Shown one piece after another: positions 51,157-58,804 of a stretch of 64,000 nucleotides of DNA. A program made the position numbers and the translations under genes. This DNA is from Enhydrobacter aerosaccus (lineage in GTDB: Bacteria > Pseudomonadota > Alphaproteobacteria > Reyranellales > Reyranellaceae): NCBI RefSeq assembly GCF_900167455.1, contig NZ_FUWJ01000018.1, forward strand, positions 17,397 to 81,396. Reading direction: 5' to 3'. Within the stretch, counting starts at the first letter, position 1. The number at the start of each line of letters is the position of its first letter. The notes beneath the pieces were generated by a model. The model worked only from the letters and a program-made list of their open reading frames with translations. It was not told the DNA's origin and made no database searches.

Positions 51157-51639
51157 TCAGGACGGCCGGATCTCGATTTCCTTCGTCCCGGCGTGACCGT
51201 TGCTCGTCTTGGGAATCTCGAGCGTCAGCACGCCCTTGCCATACTGTGCCGAAATGCCTTCCTTGTCGGCATCGGTCGGGAGATGGAACGAGCGCGTGAA
51301 GCTGCCATAGCTGCGCTCGGAATAGTGGGTCTTCTCGTCAGACCGTTCGATCTTCTTCTCGCCGGCGATCGTCAGCATGTCGCCGTCGACGCGGACCTTG
51401 ATGTCGCTCTGGTCGAGGCCGGGCACCTCGACGCAGACGGTGTAATGATTGCCGTTTTCCTTCACTTCGATCTTCGGTGCGGGTTCGAACGCACGCAGCG
51501 CCGGAAATTGCGAGGCGCCCACCGTATCGAGCCAACCAAAGGGCCAGCTCCGCATCATACGATTCAGGAACTGATCCAGCTCCCCGGCGAAGGGAACGAA
51601 GGGAGTAGACGTGAAAGGCCTCGGAAGTTGCTCAGCCAT
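51157..51639 (-). CDS. Hsp20/alpha-crystallin small heat shock protein
   Basis: The 160-residue protein has a short N-terminal arm and an alpha-crystallin domain from about 55: PAPKIEVKENGNHYTVCVEVPGLDQSDIKVRVDGDMLTI, then YGSFTRSFHLPTDAD and GVLTLEIPK, which holds the terminal-strand motif of the domain. Small heat shock proteins hold unfolding proteins for refolding. AGGAGGC lies 6 bases before ATG 51639. No obvious CIRCE or ROSE-like element is seen upstream, so heat control is not evident. Confidence 0.95.
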   Translation of the reverse strand: MAEQLPRPFTSTPFVPFAGELDQFLNRMMRSWPFGWLDTVGASQFPALRAFEPAPKIEVKENGNHYTVCVEVPGLDQSDIKVRVDGDMLTIAGEKKIERSDEKTHYSERSYGSFTRSFHLPTDADKEGISAQYGKGVLTLEIPKTSNGHAGTKEIEIRPS

Positions 51640-51719
51640 CAGTGCCTCCTGCAGGTTCGAGGATCGAACCCGCTGCATGTAGGACACTCCGATGGCATTG
51701 CAATTACAGGGCGCCTCAT

Positions 51720-52487
51720 TCACATGCGGCCGCCATCGACGACGAAATTCTGCGCCGTCACCAGACGGCTGTCGTCGGCGGCGAGCCACAGCGCCATGCG
51801 TGCGATATCAGGAGGATAGACTTTTTCCTTGAGACATTGCGCCTTCATCAGATCGGCCTCGGCCTCGGGAGTCAGCCACAGATCGATTTGTCGCTGCGTC
51901 ATGATCCAGCCGGGCGTGATGGCGTTGAGCCGGATGTGGTCGGGCCCGAGATCGCGCGCGAGGCCGCGTGTCATGCCGATCACCGCCGCCTTCGCTGCCT
52001 GATAGACCGAAAGCTGGGCCGTCATCGTGTGATAGCTGATCGAACTGAAATTGACGATCGATCCGCCACCCGCTGCCTTCATGCCCGGAGCGACTGCCTG
52101 AATGGCGAAATATTGATGGCGCAGATTGACGGCGATCCGCTCGTCCCAGAATTCCGGTGTCACCTCCTTGAGATCGTGCCGATCGTCGCGGGCTGCATTG
52201 TTGATGAGGACGGTAATTGTGCCCAGCCTGGCAGCGACTGCGGCGATCGCGGCCTGATAGGCCTTCACATCCCGTATGTCGGTCCGCTGGAAAAACGGAG
52301 TGCCGTGACCTTCCGTCTCGACTTTCTTCACCAAGGCGGTCGATACGGCCTCGTCGATATCGACGAAGCCCACCTTCGCTCCCTGGGCCGCGAAATGTTC
52401 GACGATCGAGGCGCCGATTCCGGAGCCGCCTCCGGAAACGAAAACCGTGCGGTCCTTGAGACTTGGATACGAAGCGAAGGATGTCAT
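51720..52487 (-). CDS. Short-chain dehydrogenase/reductase
   Basis: The 255-residue classical SDR has VSGGGSGIGASIVEHF (nucleotide loop), VLINNAARDD (NNAG-like), FSSISYHTMTAQLSVYQAAKAAV with catalytic Ser, Tyr and Lys, and a C-terminal AQNFVVDGGRM. Asp in FVDIDEA after strand 2 suggests NAD rather than NADP. It directly follows the aldose epimerase gene in one leftward unit, suggesting sugar oxidation. Its ribosome site is duplicated by a 13-bp tandem repeat just upstream. Confidence 0.92.
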   Translation of the reverse strand: MTSFASYPSLKDRTVFVSGGGSGIGASIVEHFAAQGAKVGFVDIDEAVSTALVKKVETEGHGTPFFQRTDIRDVKAYQAAIAAVAARLGTITVLINNAARDDRHDLKEVTPEFWDERIAVNLRHQYFAIQAVAPGMKAAGGGSIVNFSSISYHTMTAQLSVYQAAKAAVIGMTRGLARDLGPDHIRLNAITPGWIMTQRQIDLWLTPEAEADLMKAQCLKEKVYPPDIARMALWLAADDSRLVTAQNFVVDGGRM

Positions 52488-52513
52488 GGGTTCCTCACAG
52501 GGGTTCCTCACAG
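52488..52513. repeat. Perfect 13-bp tandem duplication spanning the epimerase stop and SDR ribosome site
   Basis: GGGTTCCTCACAG occurs twice in succession (52488-52500 and 52501-52513). On the coding strand this gives two GAGGAA ribosome-site copies before the SDR start and places the epimerase stop codon in the distal copy. It looks like a recent slippage duplication. Confidence 0.85.
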
Positions 52514-53374
52514 GTCGGACAGGCGAAAGACGATCTCGCCGCGGCGCGTCGCACCGGGAGCGAGCGGCAGGGCGCCGACCTCGCCGCTGGCATGGCTCAC
52601 GGGCTCGACGCAGAAATAGGGCTGCCCTGGCGGCACGTAGACCACGAGATGACGCAACAGCTCCGAAGCCTCGAGGTCGAGACGCAAACGCCGGCGCGGC
52701 CAGACGATGCTGGCGCGTCCGCCCCAACCATCGAAGCAATTGTCGAGCACGACCTCGTTCACGCAGCGCAGCCGACTAAAATCCCATTCCGGCGGTACCG
52801 GTGTCCGCTTCACCGGCAAGACCTCGGCGTCGGTGTGCCAGACTGCCGGCGCCGCGAAGCAGAGATCGGTATCGTCCTCGCGTGTGAAGAAGGGATGCAA
52901 TCCAATGCCGGCCGGCACCGGACGATCTTCGAGGTTGTCGATCGCCATATCCACGATCAGCCTGTCCGCCAACAAGCGATAGCTTTGGCGGGCCCGATAG
53001 CGGAAAGGCCAGCCACCCGATGCGGCGGCGCGTTCGTGCTCGAAGGCGATCTCCACCGACTTGTCGTCGGCGCGCATCACCCGCCAACTCCGCGACCATC
53101 CATCGCCGTGCATGGGATGGTTCACGCCCGGCCAGTTCCGCGCAAGCTGGAAGACCTGCCCTTCGAAGTCGAGCCGACCGTTCGCGATGCGATTTGAGAA
53201 GGGCACGAGCGGATAAGCGGCGGCATTGTTGCCCCGCCCGGACTCGATATCGGCCGCTGTCATCGGTCTCAGCACGTCCACATTGTCGACGCGGAAGCAC
53301 GCGATCGATCCACCCGCGGAGGGCGCGAGATCGACGGCCAGACGTCCGGCGCGCAACAACAAAAGGGTCACCAC
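52508..53374 (-). CDS. Aldose 1-epimerase family protein
   Basis: The 288-residue protein has the galactose-mutarotase fold: YPLVPFSNRIANGRLDFEGQ (substrate Arg), NHPMHGDGWSRSW (catalytic-site His), GLHPFFTRED (second His) and a late CVEPVSHASGE carrying the catalytic Glu. It interconverts alpha and beta anomers of a hexose or related sugar. Two GTG codons at 53374 and 53371 are candidate starts. It leads the leftward epimerase-SDR pair and diverges from the HpaI-type aldolase gene across 55 bases. Confidence 0.9.
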   Translation of the reverse strand: MVTLLLLRAGRLAVDLAPSAGGSIACFRVDNVDVLRPMTAADIESGRGNNAAAYPLVPFSNRIANGRLDFEGQVFQLARNWPGVNHPMHGDGWSRSWRVMRADDKSVEIAFEHERAAASGGWPFRYRARQSYRLLADRLIVDMAIDNLEDRPVPAGIGLHPFFTREDDTDLCFAAPAVWHTDAEVLPVKRTPVPPEWDFSRLRCVNEVVLDNCFDGWGGRASIVWPRRRLRLDLEASELLRHLVVYVPPGQPYFCVEPVSHASGEVGALPLAPGATRRGEIVFRLSDL

Positions 53375-53429
53375 TCTTCCTGCGGCTGTGTAGACTGCGG
53401 CGTCTTAACCAGGAACGAGGAAACGCCGA

Positions 53430-54215
53430 ATGTCGTCGAACATGCTGAAGAAGCGCCTGCAGGCAGGCAAGGCCTGCGTCAACGGCTGGCTTGCCATTCC
53501 CAACGGCTTCTCGGCCGAGACCATGGCGCAATGCGGCTGGGACAGCGTCACGGTCGACATGCAGCATGGCGTGCAGGATTACCTGTCGATGGTGACGTGC
53601 TTCCAGGCCATGGACAAGCACCCGGTGACGCCGCTGGTGCGCGTGCCCTGGAACGAGCCGGGCATCGTCGGCAAGGTGCTGGATGGCGGCGCCTGGGGCG
53701 TGATCTGCCCGATGGTGAACACGCCGGCGGAAGCGAAGGCCCTGGTCTCCTATTGCCTCTATCCGCCCAAGGGCAAACGCTCCAACGGCCCGATCCGCGC
53801 CGGTGCCTATGGCGAGGCCACGCCCTATCAGGCGACCGCCAATGACGAAGTGCTTGTCATCCCGATGATCGAGACGCAGGAGGCGGTCGACAATATCGAT
53901 GCGATCCTCGACGTGCCCGGCATCAGCGGCATCTATATCGGCCCCTCGGATCTCGGCCTGTCGCTCGGCCTCAAGCCGATTCTCGATCGCGAGGAGCCGC
54001 AGGTGCTCGCGATCTACGACAAGCTGCTGGCGGCGATCAAGAAGCGCAACCTGTTCGCCGGCATCCATAACGGGACCGCGGGCTATGCCGCCAAGATGAT
54101 CGGCAAGGGCTTCCGCCTGGTCACCATCGCCAACGACTCCGGCCTGATGGCCAAGGCCGCGCGCGAGGCGGTGCAACAGACCCGCAAGGAAGCCGGCGCG
54201 GTCGCCGACAAGTAA
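53430..54215 (+). CDS. HpcH/HpaI-family class II pyruvate aldolase
   Basis: The 261-residue TIM barrel has VNGWLAIPNGFSAETMAQ, DSVTVDMQHGVQDY (catalytic Asp-His region), PLVRVPWNEPGIVGKVLDGGAWGVICPMV, MIETQEAV (metal Glu) and GIYIGPSDLGLSLG (metal Asp). Relatives cleave 4-hydroxy-2-oxo acids to pyruvate and an aldehyde, as in homoprotocatechuate or sugar-acid breakdown. GAGGAA lies about 10 bases before ATG 53430. The epimerase and SDR genes diverging from it favour a sugar-acid pathway, but this is inferred. Confidence 0.94.
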   Translation: MSSNMLKKRLQAGKACVNGWLAIPNGFSAETMAQCGWDSVTVDMQHGVQDYLSMVTCFQAMDKHPVTPLVRVPWNEPGIVGKVLDGGAWGVICPMVNTPAEAKALVSYCLYPPKGKRSNGPIRAGAYGEATPYQATANDEVLVIPMIETQEAVDNIDAILDVPGISGIYIGPSDLGLSLGLKPILDREEPQVLAIYDKLLAAIKKRNLFAGIHNGTAGYAAKMIGKGFRLVTIANDSGLMAKAAREAVQQTRKEAGAVADK

Positions 54216-54307
54216 CCTTCAGCAGACTGCGGACTTGGGCGCCAGGGCCACACGGGCTGGCATGCCGTTTGCACCTCCGTCGGGAAAATCAACCGACGGA
54301 GGAAGCG

Positions 54308-55339
54308 ATGAGCGGCTTAGGCGGTCTCAACAAAGCGCCCGACGGCGTTGTGATCGGACTGGTCCAGATCCAGAATCCAGTGGTCGTCACCCGCGACGAT
54401 CTTGCCCGGCAAGCCGACCGGATCTGTTCGCTGGTCGCCAAGGCCCGCCGCAACATGGCGACCATGGATCTGGTCGTGTTTCCCGAATATGCGCTGCACG
54501 GCCTCTCGATGGATACCAATCCGGAGATCATGTGCCGCCTGGATGGCCCTGAGGTAGAGCGCTTCCGCGGTGCCTGCATCGCCAACGACATCTGGGGCTG
54601 CTTCTCGCTGATGGAGTTGAACCCGCACGGCAATCCGTTCAACTCGGGCTTGATCATCGACAACAAGGGCGAGATCCAGCTCTACTATCGCAAGCTGCAT
54701 CCCTGGGTCCCGGTCGAACCCTGGGAACCCGGCGATCTCGGCATTCCCGTATGCAATGGCCCCAACGGCTCGAAGATCGCGTTGATTATCTGCCACGACG
54801 GCATGTTTCCGGAGATGGCTCGGGAAGCCGCCTACAAGGGCGCCAACATCATGCTGCGCACGGCAGGCTACACCGCGCCGATCCGGCAGAGCTGGCACTT
54901 CACCAACCAATCGAACGCCTTCTGCAATCTCATGTACACAGCCAGTGTCTGCCTCGCCGGCAGCGACGGCACCTTCAACTCGATGGGTGAAGGCATGATC
55001 GTCAATTACGACGGAACGCCGTTGGCGACCGGCAACGGCATTCCTGACGAGATCATAACCGCCGAGGTCCGGCCCCGCCTGTGCGACGAGGCGCGCCTCA
55101 ATTGGGGCGTCGAGAACAACATCTACCAGTTCGGACATCGCGGCTACGTCGCCGTCAAAGGCGGCGCCCGCGATTGCCCTTACACGTACATGCACGACCT
55201 TGTCGCTGCCCGATACACGGTGCCGTGGGAGAAACAGGTCAAGGTCGTCGACGGAACGAGCTGCGGCTTCGAAGCGCCGAAGCGCAGCTACAAACCGGTA
55301 CCCAGCACCGTGCCGCAAAAGACCCTGGCGGCCGAGTAG
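54308..55339 (+). CDS. Formamidase / short-chain aliphatic amidase of the nitrilase superfamily (AmiF-like)
   Basis: The 343-residue protein has the nitrilase-fold triad Glu60 (VVFPEYALHG), Lys129 (YYRKLHPW) and Cys162 (ICHDGMFPE). Length, the YRKLHPWVPVEPWEPGD stretch and NQSNAFCNLMYTASVCLAGSDG match AmiF/AmiE, with AmiF more likely; AmiF frees ammonia and formate from formamide. ATG 54308 follows GGAGGAAG directly, so the longer frame from 54269 is rejected. It provides nitrogen from simple amides. Confidence 0.92.
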   Translation: MSGLGGLNKAPDGVVIGLVQIQNPVVVTRDDLARQADRICSLVAKARRNMATMDLVVFPEYALHGLSMDTNPEIMCRLDGPEVERFRGACIANDIWGCFSLMELNPHGNPFNSGLIIDNKGEIQLYYRKLHPWVPVEPWEPGDLGIPVCNGPNGSKIALIICHDGMFPEMAREAAYKGANIMLRTAGYTAPIRQSWHFTNQSNAFCNLMYTASVCLAGSDGTFNSMGEGMIVNYDGTPLATGNGIPDEIITAEVRPRLCDEARLNWGVENNIYQFGHRGYVAVKGGARDCPYTYMHDLVAARYTVPWEKQVKVVDGTSCGFEAPKRSYKPVPSTVPQKTLAAE

Positions 55340-55344
55340 CGATC

Positions 55345-55668
55345 CTAGCGCTTGGGAAGCTTGTCCTGCTGCGCGATGATCGCACGATCGATGACCGTGA
55401 ACAGGTAAGCGTCCGGCGCCAGCGTGCAGCCGCCGCGAACGAGAAGGCCGAGTTCGCCGCCGCGCGTATCCTCCGGGATCACGATGCCATGACGGCGCGC
55501 CGAATGCTCGGCCAGGAAGTTCGCCAGTTCGATGCGGGCCTGCGGCTGCATGGCATGCGCCTCGCGGCAGGTGACGTAGGCCGCATCGTCAAATCTCCAG
55601 GTCGCAGCCTGCGCCGTGGAGACCGCGCCGACGAGGGCAAGAGCGCTTGCAATGGCAATCCGCTTCAT
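55345..55668 (-). CDS. Small periplasmic HdeA/HdeB-like protein (tentative)
   Basis: The 107-residue product has a signal peptide ending AQAAT (about 22). The mature part has a CREAHAMQPQARIELANFLAEHSARRHG helix, then GGCTLAPDAYLFTVIDRAI. One cysteine in each segment (positions 34 and 81) and the spacing resemble HdeA/HdeB acid-stress chaperones, where the two Cys form a disulfide. Sequence match is weak, so this is a fold-level guess. It is followed, 14 bases beyond its start, by the glycine-zipper lipoprotein gene on the same strand. Confidence 0.6.
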   Translation of the reverse strand: MKRIAIASALALVGAVSTAQAATWRFDDAAYVTCREAHAMQPQARIELANFLAEHSARRHGIVIPEDTRGGELGLLVRGGCTLAPDAYLFTVIDRAIIAQQDKLPKR

Positions 55669-55682
55669 GATGCTGCGCTCCG

Positions 55683-55904
55683 CTACTTCTTGTTGTCGTC
55701 GATGACGTTGCCGGTGATGTAGCCCGCCGCGCCGCCGATCAGGCCTGCACCGACGACGACCGGGAACGATGCCCCCGACACCATGCCGATGCCCGAACCC
55801 AAGGCGGCGCCCGTGATGGCGCCCTTCTGGGGCGTCGTCAGGTTGCTGCAGCCCCCCGCCAGGCCGGCCGCGGCCAATACCGCAATGACTGTAACTCTGC
55901 GCAT
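55683..55904 (-). CDS. Small glycine-zipper lipoprotein
   Basis: The 73-residue product has lipobox AGGC with Cys19. The mature part is a glycine zipper (GAITGAALGSGIGMVSGASFPVVVGAGLIGGAAGYITGNVID) that can form a membrane-inserting helical hairpin, as in YgdR- and OsmB-type lipoproteins. ATG 55904 was chosen because GGAG is then nine bases upstream; ATG 55913 overlaps that site. Function in the envelope is unknown. It is likely co-transcribed with the HdeA-like gene. Confidence 0.8.
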   Translation of the reverse strand: MRRVTVIAVLAAAGLAGGCSNLTTPQKGAITGAALGSGIGMVSGASFPVVVGAGLIGGAAGYITGNVIDDNKK

Positions 55905-56121
55905 TTCCTGCATCTCCTTCGTCACGACGCGGAGTCTATCCGCATGGCGGCCAATTCCATTGATACAAGTCAACATGACCGTTGGGCGAACAGAACACGA
56001 CGCCTCCCCCTTGTTGCGCAAAGCACAGGCGCTCGCTTCGGTCTCGAACAACAACTTGATTCTAAGCAATCGGCCTTGAAATTGTCCAACTCAAACCTGG
56101 CTCTGGCGCAAGGCCGTCGCC

Positions 56122-56898
56122 TCAGTTGACGATCTCGCCGCGGAACGCCCAGCGCGTCATGCGCTTCTCGACCAGCGCGCAAATGGCGTACATGCCCACG
56201 CCCATGATGGCGATGGCGAACAAGCCGGCAAAGGTCGTGGGCGTGTCGTTGCGCGCGCCGGCCGACAGCATCAGGAAACCGATGCCGCGATTGCCGCCGA
56301 CGGTCTCGGCGATGACCGAGCCGATGAAGGCCAGCGTGATCGCCACCTTCAGGCTGGCGAACAGGTAGGGCATGGCGCGCGGAATGCCGACCTTGATCAG
56401 GATTTCCGTGCGGGTAGCGCCCAGTGACCTGAGCACGTCCCGCATCTCCGGCTCGATGGTCGCGAGCCCAGTAGCGACATTGACCACGATCGGAAAGATG
56501 CTGATCACGAACGCCGTGACCACGGCCGGCAATGCGCCGACACCGGCCCAGATCATCAGGATCGGCACCAATGCCACCTTGGGAATGGCATTGAAGGCGA
56601 TCAGCAGCGGATAGAGGCCCGAATAGATGAAGGGCGACGCGCCGATCGCCAGGCCGAGCAGCAGGCCGCCGGCGATCGCGAGCAGGAATCCCACCACCGT
56701 GGTCCACAGCGTATCCCAGCAGAACGCGACCAGGATATCGAAGCGGACGACGAAGACGCTGAACACCTTGGTCGGGCGCGGCAGCAGGATTTCCGGCACG
56801 TCGAAGACGACGCAGACGCCTTCCCACAGGAGCAGAAGCACGGCGATCGTCAGCCACGGCATGGCGATCCGAAGCGCATTGCGACGCCAGTCGCTCAT
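56122..56898 (-). CDS. ABC transporter permease (SsuC/TauC/ThiX type)
   Basis: The 258-residue protein has about six membrane helices and the conserved cytoplasmic EAA loop (EPEMRDVLRSLGATRTEILIKVGIPRAMPYLFASLKV). It is the size of sulfonate, nitrate or thiamine-precursor importers. It overlaps the ATPase gene by four bases (ATGA) and is the last gene of the SBP-ATPase-permease order. The substrate is set by the binding protein. The region 55905-56121 upstream of the next gene is gene-free with no clear element. Confidence 0.93.
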   Translation of the reverse strand: MSDWRRNALRIAMPWLTIAVLLLLWEGVCVVFDVPEILLPRPTKVFSVFVVRFDILVAFCWDTLWTTVVGFLLAIAGGLLLGLAIGASPFIYSGLYPLLIAFNAIPKVALVPILMIWAGVGALPAVVTAFVISIFPIVVNVATGLATIEPEMRDVLRSLGATRTEILIKVGIPRAMPYLFASLKVAITLAFIGSVIAETVGGNRGIGFLMLSAGARNDTPTTFAGLFAIAIMGVGMYAICALVEKRMTRWAFRGEIVN

Positions 56899-57680
56899 GC
56901 CGCATGCTCCTGATGGATCCGCTCCCGCAGCTCGTGGACGATATCGACGAAGTGCGGCTCGAAGGTCGTCTCGAGCGTGCGCGGGCGCGGCAGGTCGATG
57001 CTGCGCCGGAGCACGACCCGCCCCGGCCGGCGGCTCATCACATAGACCGTGTCGGCAAGGTAGACCGCTTCGCGCAGGTCGTGCGTCACGAGGATGCCGG
57101 TGAAGCGCCGCTCCAGCCACAGCGCCTGCATCACGCCCCACAGCTCCTCGCGCGTGAAGGCATCGAGCGCGCCGAATGGCTCGTCGAGCATCAGCAGCTC
57201 CGGCTCGTGGATCAAGGCACGACAGAGATTGGAGCGCTGCTGCATCCCGCCCGAGAGCTGCCACGGGTACTTGTCGGCGAAATCGGTCAGGCCCACGGTG
57301 CCGAGCAGCTTCATCGCCCGCGCTTCGTACTCGGCACGGTGGCGGCGGAACCGGCGCTTGTGCGGCTCGACGACTTCCATCGGCAGCAGGATGTTGTCGA
57401 TGGTCGTGCGCCACGGCATCAGCGTCGGATTCTGGAACGCCATGCCAACGCCCTTGATCGGCCTCGTCACGCGTTGACCGGCAACGCGAACCTGCCCGGT
57501 CGACGGCGGCAAGAGCCCAGTGACGAGCTTCATGATGGTCGACTTGCCGCAGCCGGACGGACCGACCACGGCAATGAACTCGCCCTTGGCAACCGACAGG
57601 GTCGCATCGGCGAGGGCCAGGGTGGTCGCCTTGCCGAGGCGATAGGTCAGACTGACACCCTCGAGATCGACGAAGCTCAT
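56895..57680 (-). CDS. ABC transporter ATP-binding protein (SsuB/TauB/ThiZ type)
   Basis: The 261-residue ATPase has Walker A GPSGCGKST, Q-loop AFQNPTLMPW, signature LSGGMQQR, Walker B LLMLDEPFGALD and the H-loop VTHDLREAV. It drives the permease with its neighbour binding protein. ATG 57680 (MSFVDLEGVSL) is preceded by a hairpin whose 3' arm carries the AGGA ribosome site, so translation of this gene and the permease may be limited relative to the binding protein. Confidence 0.95.
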   Translation of the reverse strand: MSFVDLEGVSLTYRLGKATTLALADATLSVAKGEFIAVVGPSGCGKSTIMKLVTGLLPPSTGQVRVAGQRVTRPIKGVGMAFQNPTLMPWRTTIDNILLPMEVVEPHKRRFRRHRAEYEARAMKLLGTVGLTDFADKYPWQLSGGMQQRSNLCRALIHEPELLMLDEPFGALDAFTREELWGVMQALWLERRFTGILVTHDLREAVYLADTVYVMSRRPGRVVLRRSIDLPRPRTLETTFEPHFVDIVHELRERIHQEHAA

Positions 57681-57686
57681 TCCGTC

Positions 57687-57715
57687 ATTCCTGCCCCTGC
57701 CAGCCGGGGAGGAAT
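57687..57715 (-). promoter_or_regulatory. Intercistronic hairpin covering the ATPase ribosome binding site
   Basis: On the transcribed strand, ATTCCTCCCC can pair with GGGGCAGGAAT (one bulged C) across an 8-base loop. The AGGA before ATG 57680 lies in the 3' arm. Such structures between a binding-protein gene and its transporter genes protect upstream mRNA and lower downstream translation. The effect here is inferred. Confidence 0.55.
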
Positions 57716-57723
57716 AGCTGGCG

Positions 57724-58737
57724 TCACTGGGCCACCATGCGATCGGCCTTGGGCGGCAGGTACTTGTCGGTGAAGACCTTGTCCGGCGCCGGCGCCTGCG
57801 GCAGGCCGAAGGCATCCGCCACCAGCTTGATCGACCGGGCAAACCGCTCGGGATCGACATCGCCCATGCCGTTCGCCTTGACGTAGGGCGTGAGGATATT
57901 CGTCTGCAGAGAGATCTGCAGGCGTTCCAGTTCCAGCGAGTCGTCGATCAGCGGGTCGCGCTTCTTGGCCGCGGCGACGCCGAGCTTGTTGTCCTTGATC
58001 ACGTCCTTCCAGCCCTTGATCGTCGCCGCGACGAAGCCCTTCACGGCCTTCTCGTCCTTGGCCATGTCAGGCGAGATCACGATGCCGTTGCCGTAGAGAT
58101 CGAGGCCGTAATCGACGTAGCGCATCGCGACGATGTCATCGAACTTCACGCCGCGCGCCTTGAGGTCGAGCATCGACGAGAAGTAATGCCCGGAGATGAA
58201 GTCGACCGTTCCCTGCACCAGGCTCTGCTCGCGCAGCTGCGGCGTCAGGTTCACATGCTCCCACTTGGTGATGCCGTTCTTCTTGGCGAAGGCGGGGAAC
58301 AGACGGAACGAAGCGTCGAACACCGGCGCGCCGAGCTTCTTGCCCTCGAGGTCCTTCGGCCCCTTGATTCCGCTCTTCTTCAGCGCATAGACGCCGAAGG
58401 GACCGAAATCGTAGGCCATGAAGACGCAGAGGATCTCCTTGCCCGGGTTCTTGGCGTTGTACTCGATGGTCGAGTTCACATCGGCAAAGCCGATCTGGTA
58501 CGCCCCGGTCGCCAGACGCTGGACCGTCCCGGCCGACCCCTGGCCCGGGTCCATCGTCACGTCGAGCCCTTCGGCCTTGTAATAGCCCTTCTCGAGAGCC
58601 ACCAGGAACGGCGACGTCGGCCCCTGGAAGACCCAATCCAGCGTGAATTTGATCGGCGTTTGCGCCGCCGCCGGCAGAGCCGCGAGCATCGATGCCACGA
58701 CCGCCGCTATCCCCAGTGTCTTGATGCCCCTGCCCAT
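57724..58737 (-). CDS. NMT1/THI5-like ABC substrate-binding protein
   Basis: The 337-residue protein has a signal peptide ending AAAQT (about 26). IKFTLDWVFQGPTSPFLVALEKGYYKAEGLDVTM is the NMT1/SsuA-type start, followed by GFADVNSTIEY and QLREQSLVQGTVDFISGHYF. The family binds sulfonates, nitrate, or pyrimidine precursors of thiamine. The LDW start leans toward thiamine-precursor or nucleobase-like ligands. No TPP-type element was seen upstream. It is the first gene of the ABC import operon, 67 bases from the exporter gene. Confidence 0.9.
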   Translation of the reverse strand: MGRGIKTLGIAAVVASMLAALPAAAQTPIKFTLDWVFQGPTSPFLVALEKGYYKAEGLDVTMDPGQGSAGTVQRLATGAYQIGFADVNSTIEYNAKNPGKEILCVFMAYDFGPFGVYALKKSGIKGPKDLEGKKLGAPVFDASFRLFPAFAKKNGITKWEHVNLTPQLREQSLVQGTVDFISGHYFSSMLDLKARGVKFDDIVAMRYVDYGLDLYGNGIVISPDMAKDEKAVKGFVAATIKGWKDVIKDNKLGVAAAKKRDPLIDDSLELERLQISLQTNILTPYVKANGMGDVDPERFARSIKLVADAFGLPQAPAPDKVFTDKYLPPKADRMVAQ

Positions 58738-58804
58738 AGCCTTTCCCCTGCCTGCCACGTTGCGCGACTCTTTAGGCGGGCCGCAGTGATCCGCCAAGGG
58801 GATA

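Noticed and set aside
58738..58804. A thiamine riboswitch before the NMT1-type binding protein
   Set aside because: The short gap to the exporter gene lacks the conserved TPP-element core, and no other riboswitch pattern was seen.
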